Below, one piece after another: positions 60,125-64,000 of a stretch of DNA of 64,000 nucleotides. The notes below the pieces were generated by a model that saw only the letters and a list, made by a program, of their open reading frames with translations, was not told where the DNA came from and did no database searches. The stretch covers positions 372,001-436,000 of the forward strand of contig CBDFIN010000012.1 in assembly GCA_965248135.1 (NCBI GenBank), in the 5' to 3' direction. The DNA comes from SZUA-100 sp965248135 (GTDB lineage Bacteria > Pseudomonadota > Alphaproteobacteria > Rhizobiales > Rhizobiaceae). The stretch's first letter is position 1. Every line of letters starts with the position of its first letter. Made by a program: the position numbers and the translations under genes.

Positions 60125-60982
60125 CTAAATTGATCCAAGCTCAATCCAACAGGGCTGATGGTCTGAACCTTGTGCAGCTTCATTAATCCATGCATTGAGA
60201 ACCGGATTTTGCATCGTCATACTGATAAAGGCATAGTCAATGCGCTGGCTGTTTATCTTATTGGAGGGGAAGGTCACTCCCTTGTCGATCTCGTGCCCGG
60301 CAAGCGGCCAGCAATCCACAAGATCACATTCATTGCGACCGGTTCGCACGAGATGATCATATTCCGGATCCCTGGGAGCGAGATTGAAATCACCGAGCAG
60401 AACAAATTCCTCTGGCATTGGCGGGGTAAGCTTGTCCTCCAGCCAAAGCGGGTGGGTACTGGGGCCGGTCCATGCCCCGCCTTCATTGGGCGCGCTGGCA
60501 ATAATCCTGCGTATGGTGTGGATTTGCGCAATGCGGTCCTCGGCGGATTTTGCTGACAGATGGGTATTGTATATGCGCAATGCCTTGCCGCCCGGCATTT
60601 CGACCACCCCCTCAAGCATACCAACAACCATATTGCGCTGATCATTGATAATAGACTTTGGCAGCGGAAAAAGCCTTGTGGAAATGATTGGAGTTTTCGA
60701 CAGGATCATATTACCGAATTGCCTGCGGATATTGGTGACTTTGCCGCCAGACTCAAGATGGCTGGCGTCAACATCAAAAAATGGGCCGTAAACCCAATAG
60801 TACTGGTCGAGTAATTCAGCCAGTATTTTCGGTTGATCGATGATGCCGCTGCGTTGCCAGTTGCGCTCGACCTCCTGCAGGGCGATGATATCCGCACCAT
60901 CGACTTCACTGGCAATACGTTCCAGGTCAAACAGTTCGTCTTTGCCAAGCCCGAACTGGATATTGTATGTAACGATTTTCAC
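60125..60982 (-). CDS. Endonuclease/exonuclease/phosphatase family protein
   Basis: 285 residues. Fold markers: KIVTYNIQFGLG at the start, catalytic Glu in IIALQEVERNW, YNTHLSAKSAEDR, GDFNLAPRDPEY, RIDYAFIS and the closing SDHQPCWIEL His. All catalytic residues of the DNase I/exonuclease III/inositol-phosphatase superfamily are present. No signal peptide, so cytoplasmic. The substrate may be a nucleic acid or a phosphodiester metabolite. It follows the amino acid permease genes by 9 bases, so it is probably co-transcribed with them, perhaps degrading a compound they import. Confidence 0.85.
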   Translation of the reverse strand: MKIVTYNIQFGLGKDELFDLERIASEVDGADIIALQEVERNWQRSGIIDQPKILAELLDQYYWVYGPFFDVDASHLESGGKVTNIRRQFGNMILSKTPIISTRLFPLPKSIINDQRNMVVGMLEGVVEMPGGKALRIYNTHLSAKSAEDRIAQIHTIRRIIASAPNEGGAWTGPSTHPLWLEDKLTPPMPEEFVLLGDFNLAPRDPEYDHLVRTGRNECDLVDCWPLAGHEIDKGVTFPSNKINSQRIDYAFISMTMQNPVLNAWINEAAQGSDHQPCWIELGSI

Positions 60983-60991
60983 GCATTTAAC

Positions 60992-61660
60992 CTATGCCTT
61001 GAGTTTAACGCCACCGTATTTCGCCTCGGCCCAGCGGGCAAGGCGCAGAACCGGATAGCAATAGGCAAAATACATTAGTGCTGTCATGCCGTAGATTATC
61101 ATCAGTTCCTTGGGGTGACGCAGGGTTGCGTGTTCGCCGGCACGAACCAGTTCGGCAATGCCGATGACCGAGACAATTGAAGTGCCTTTGATGATGATGA
61201 CGTAAACACCGCCCATTGGCGGGATCATCAGTTTCAGTGCTTGTGGAAGGACAACATACCACATTGATTGAAGCGCAGTCATACCGGTCGATCGGGCAGC
61301 TTCGTTTTGACCGCCTGGAACTGCCTGGATGGCAGCCAGGACGATTTCTGCAACATAGGTTGAAGTATAAAGGCTGAGCGCAATAATTGCAGCCGGAAAG
61401 GCCTCCAGTTGAAGCCATGAAATTCCAGTCGCCGGCAGCATGAAGTAAATGACATAGAGATGGACCAGAAACGGCGTTCCCCGCAACGCATGAATATAAA
61501 TTCCGAGCAGCATGGAAATGGGTTTTCCACCTAACATACGCAGCATCCCGACAACGAAACCGAGCAGGCTTCCACATAGTATGGTTATCAATGAAATTTT
61601 GAAAGTTACCCACAATCCCTCAATCAGGAATGGCATGGTGCTTGTAACTGTATCGATCAT
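60992..61660 (-). CDS. Polar amino acid ABC transporter permease
   Basis: 222 residues, HisM/GlnP family. Five predicted spans starting FLIEGLWVTFKISLITILCGSLLGFVVG. The conserved His/Glu-type EAA loop reads GGQNEAARSTGMTALQSMWYVVLPQALKLMIPPM. It pairs with the permease encoded just upstream; ATG and preceding stop overlap by 4 bases (61657-61660). Confidence 0.92.
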   Translation of the reverse strand: MIDTVTSTMPFLIEGLWVTFKISLITILCGSLLGFVVGMLRMLGGKPISMLLGIYIHALRGTPFLVHLYVIYFMLPATGISWLQLEAFPAAIIALSLYTSTYVAEIVLAAIQAVPGGQNEAARSTGMTALQSMWYVVLPQALKLMIPPMGGVYVIIIKGTSIVSVIGIAELVRAGEHATLRHPKELMIIYGMTALMYFAYCYPVLRLARWAEAKYGGVKLKA

Positions 61661-62340
61661 GGGCGTGCCCCTCCCAGTTTTCGCTGGGCATAGTTCGACA
61701 ATTGCAGCATTACTGCATAAATAATGAGATAGCCAGCTGCGACCGTCAGGAATGCCTCATTCGGCATCAGCCGTTCGCTTAAAACTGTCAATCCGGCACC
61801 AAAAAGCTCGAACACTCCGATGAAACTGACCAGCGATGAATCCTTGATAAGAACCGCCGTCTGCCCAAGCAATGGCGGCACTACATTGGCGAATGCCTGT
61901 GGCAGGACAACATTTCGCATGCGTTGCAGGTAGGTCATGCCAACAGACTGGGCAGCCTCGACCTGGCCTTTGGACACAGACTCGATACCGGCCCGGATGA
62001 TTTCGCTCATATAGGCGCCGGCATTGAGACCCAGCGCGATGATGCCGCCTTCGAGTTCATCCAGCCGCCGATCAAGCAAAGGCAGGGCTGGCAGGCTGAA
62101 GTATATGATATATATCTGGATCAGCAGCGGCGTCGAACGGATCGCCTGCACGTAGCCCGCTGCAATTCGCCATAATACTTGGTTGCTGGAAATCCTCATA
62201 ATCGCCACCGCGGTGCCGATGACCAGCGACAAAATCAGCGAAATCAGTGAGATAAACAGGGTGGCTGAAATACCATTTGTAAATTCGGGAATAAACTGGA
62301 TAACCACTCGCCAGTTGTAGAAATCAAGAATCCAGTCCAT
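61657..62340 (-). CDS. Polar amino acid ABC transporter permease
   Basis: 227 residues, HisM family. Spans begin GISATLFISLISLILSLVIGTAVAIM. EAA loop KGQVEAAQSVGMTYLQRMRNVVLPQAFANVVPPL. It forms the channel with the next gene product. It starts 90 bases after the binding-protein stop, with a hairpin in between. Confidence 0.92.
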   Translation of the reverse strand: MDWILDFYNWRVVIQFIPEFTNGISATLFISLISLILSLVIGTAVAIMRISSNQVLWRIAAGYVQAIRSTPLLIQIYIIYFSLPALPLLDRRLDELEGGIIALGLNAGAYMSEIIRAGIESVSKGQVEAAQSVGMTYLQRMRNVVLPQAFANVVPPLLGQTAVLIKDSSLVSFIGVFELFGAGLTVLSERLMPNEAFLTVAAGYLIIYAVMLQLSNYAQRKLGGARP

Positions 62341-62370
62341 GCCCGCTGCTCATATACAAATATCGTAGTG

Positions 62371-62403
62371 AAAACAGGGCTCCACCAGATTGATGGAGCC
62401 CTG
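62371..62403 (-). terminator. Intercistronic hairpin/attenuator after the amino-acid-binding-protein gene
   Basis: CAGGGCTCCA (62375-62384) and TGGAGCCCTG (62394-62403) form a perfect 10-base stem with a 9-base loop. On the minus strand four T follow. Probably a partial terminator that gives more binding protein than permease. Confidence 0.7.
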
Positions 62404-62430
62404 GTAAGTATTGATGTACTTGATCGCTGC

Positions 62431-63246
62431 CTAGCCTTTTGGCACCGGTGTACGGTCTTTCTTCCACTCGGTGCTGAACATCCAGTAGTCCTTGAGTTTG
62501 TCGAGACGCCCGTCTGCCTTGATCAGCATGATGTAGTTGTTCATCCATTCAAGCATGTGCAATTCATCCGGTCGGGTGGCAAAGCTGAGCGGTCCCCTGT
62601 CAGGTGCACCTTCTAGAATATGAAACTCCGGATATTCAATCATATAGCCTTTTGCCGAGGCTTCGTCGTTGATTCCGGCATCAGCCCGGTCAGCGGCAAC
62701 CGCTTGGGCAACAGCAGGACCGCCACCGGTGAATTGCTTGACCGTTGCCGCCGGACACTTGGCTTTAAGTACGCCGATATTGCTCGAGCCCTGGGTCACA
62801 GCGATCGACATGCCCTTGACGCAGGCATCCCGCCAAGTCACAAACGGCTTGCTTTTCTTTGAATAGATGACGTTGCGGCTGTACATATACGGATCGGTAA
62901 AATTCAGAACCAGCGCACGTGTAGCCTTGGGCGTCATGTCTGCGGCGAGGAAATCGGCCTTGCCGGAAACCACAGCCGGGATCAGTCCCTTCCAGTCATA
63001 ATCAAGAAGTTTCAGTGTGACGCCGATGTCATCAGCCATCATCTGGACAAGTTCAACCGCAAATCCAGTGCGGTTGCCGTTGGTGTCAATATAGCTGATC
63101 GGTGGCCCCTGGGTCTGAACAGCAACGCGCATTTCGCCACGCTTGACGATCTCGCTAACGACATCGGCTGAATAAGCCGATCGTGCAAAAGCGCTTACCG
63201 CGAGCACGCACACGCCCAATCCCAATAATTTTGCAAGTTTTTTCAT
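62431..63246 (-). CDS. Polar amino acid ABC transporter substrate-binding protein (family 3)
   Basis: 271 residues. The ATG at 63246 gives a signal peptide (MKKLAKLLGLGVCVLAVSAFARSAYSA) and has GGGAGAT upstream; a longer frame to 63300 would spoil it. The ligand-binding fold is typical: RGEMRVAVQTQGPPISYID, GFAVELVQMMADDIGVTLKLL, GKADFLAADMTPKATRALVLNFTDPY and ADAGINDEASAKGY. It captures an amino acid or opine-like compound in the periplasm for the two permeases downstream; the ligand is not predictable. The ATPase gene lies upstream in the same operon. Confidence 0.9.
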   Translation of the reverse strand: MKKLAKLLGLGVCVLAVSAFARSAYSADVVSEIVKRGEMRVAVQTQGPPISYIDTNGNRTGFAVELVQMMADDIGVTLKLLDYDWKGLIPAVVSGKADFLAADMTPKATRALVLNFTDPYMYSRNVIYSKKSKPFVTWRDACVKGMSIAVTQGSSNIGVLKAKCPAATVKQFTGGGPAVAQAVAADRADAGINDEASAKGYMIEYPEFHILEGAPDRGPLSFATRPDELHMLEWMNNYIMLIKADGRLDKLKDYWMFSTEWKKDRTPVPKG

Positions 63247-63379
63247 AGATCCGATCTCCCTTTGGTTATTTTTCCCCGGACAATCGCACTCAAAATGCAA
63301 CCGGCCAGAGATTCCTGTTGTGATAATAATCTAAAGACTATATCAAATATTTTTGTTGGTCTATACCAAAATTCATCCT

Positions 63380-64000
63380 CTAGATAATCTGGCTGAGAAA
63401 CAGTTTAGTACGATCATGTTGGGGGTTGTCAAATATCGCATCAGGCTTGCCTTCCTCAATGATCCTGCCTTCGTCCATAAAGGTGACCCGGTCGGCAGCC
63501 TCGCGGGCAAAGCCCATCTCATGGGTGACGACAACCATGGTTGTTCCGTCTTTTGCCAGGTCTTTCATCAATTCCAGAACGCCCCCCACCGTTTCCGGAT
63601 CGAGCGCCGACGTCGCTTCATCAAACAACATCACCTTGGGGGTCATCGCCAGCGAGCGGGCGATGGCAACCCGCTGCTGCTGCCCGCCGGACAGCTCGCT
63701 TGGATAATTGTCGCCACGATCGCCGATGCCTACCCGGTCAAGCAGTTTCCGGCCGATCTCACCGGCCTCTTTGCGGGAGCGTTTCAATACCACCATTTGT
63801 GGCATGGTGATATTTTCCAACGCTGTTTTGTGCTGAAACAGATTGAAATTCTGAAACACCATGCCAACCTCCTGGCGCAATTTGTTTAGGTCGGTTTTCG
63901 AAGACGTCAATTCCACACCGTCAATGGTGATCGAGCCGCTGTCAATCGGCTGCAGGCCATTGAGGGCGCGCAAAAATGTGCTCTTGCCAGAACCGCTGGG
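63380..64000 (-). CDS. Polar amino acid ABC transporter ATP-binding protein (5' part outside the window)
   Basis: GlnQ/HisP family, 206 residues visible; the frame is open to the window edge, where PSGSGKSTFLRALNGLQ is the end of Walker A. Q-loop MVFQNFNLFQHKTALENI, signature LSGGQQQRVAIARSLA, Walker B VMLFDEATSALDPE, switch His in VVTHEMGFA. The C-terminal end IIEEGKPDAIFDNPQHDRTKLFLSQI is normal. It powers import with the binding protein (133 bases downstream) and two permeases. First gene of the operon as far as can be seen. Confidence 0.94.
   Translation of the reverse strand, partial: PSGSGKSTFLRALNGLQPIDSGSITIDGVELTSSKTDLNKLRQEVGMVFQNFNLFQHKTALENITMPQMVVLKRSRKEAGEIGRKLLDRVGIGDRGDNYPSELSGGQQQRVAIARSLAMTPKVMLFDEATSALDPETVGGVLELMKDLAKDGTTMVVVTHEMGFAREAADRVTFMDEGRIIEEGKPDAIFDNPQHDRTKLFLSQII

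Noticed and set aside
1..64000. tRNA, rRNA and CRISPR arrays
   Set aside because: No cloverleaf-like or rRNA-like stretch and no regularly spaced direct repeats were noticed in the gaps; a covariance scan was not possible.

Overview
The window looks like chromosome from an alphaproteobacterium, probably Hyphomicrobiales (Rhizobiales). The evidence is the order pyrG-secG-tpiA-ppiD-trpD-trpC-moaC-moeA, the short (444 aa) prolyl-tRNA synthetase, lolCD next to proS, an FNR-type box before hemN, and a palindromic intergenic repeat of the kind common in that order. No rRNA or tRNA gene and no CRISPR array was found. Species assignment is not possible from sequence reading alone.

Layout. 0-5 kb: a methyltransferase fragment, a lipase-like hydrolase, hemN, an orphan PhnD-type binding protein, and an enoyl-CoA hydratase preceded by the decayed tail of a CoA-transferase. 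5.3-11.4 kb: a sugar ABC importer, a GMC oxidoreductase and a stub of a LacI-type regulator. 11.4-12.2 kb: decayed transposase pieces and an interspersed repeat. 12.2-16.9 kb (minus): a complete type I secretion operon (ATPase, adaptor, TolC-like). 17-30 kb: housekeeping genes, with a MITE-like element between tpiA and ppiD. 30.3-30.5 kb: a candidate small RNA with a strong terminator.

30.8-51.4 kb is the most interesting part: an alginate-like exopolysaccharide locus. On the minus strand lie alg44-like, alg8, algD, an RTX protein and a large hybrid histidine kinase with receiver and Hpt domains. Diverging from them are algA (mannose-1-phosphate guanylyltransferase/isomerase) and a Nudix hydrolase. 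Nearby are a sigma54-dependent NtrC-family regulator, a GGDEF-EAL protein and a Wzz-like membrane protein. Two textbook sigma54 promoters face outward from the alg44/algA intergenic region, and a third near-consensus one precedes algD. Both AlgD and the PilZ-containing Alg44-like protein carry an internal receiver-like domain whose two halves are in swapped (circularly permuted) order. In AlgD the phosphorylation residues are intact; in the Alg44-like protein the phospho-acceptor is Glu. This suggests that a phosphorelay, perhaps from the hybrid kinase, acts directly on sugar-nucleotide and polymer synthesis alongside c-di-GMP. I know of no described system of this kind, and the link is inference.

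51.6-59.7 kb is a mobile-element graveyard: an IS66 remnant, an IS21-family element nested in an IS630-family element that has cut off a fic toxin gene (its antitoxin is intact), a serine recombinase, and a second, frameshifted IS630 copy that has truncated another gene. 60.1-64 kb (minus): a polar amino acid ABC transporter, cut by the window end at its ATPase gene, followed by an endonuclease/exonuclease/phosphatase-family enzyme.
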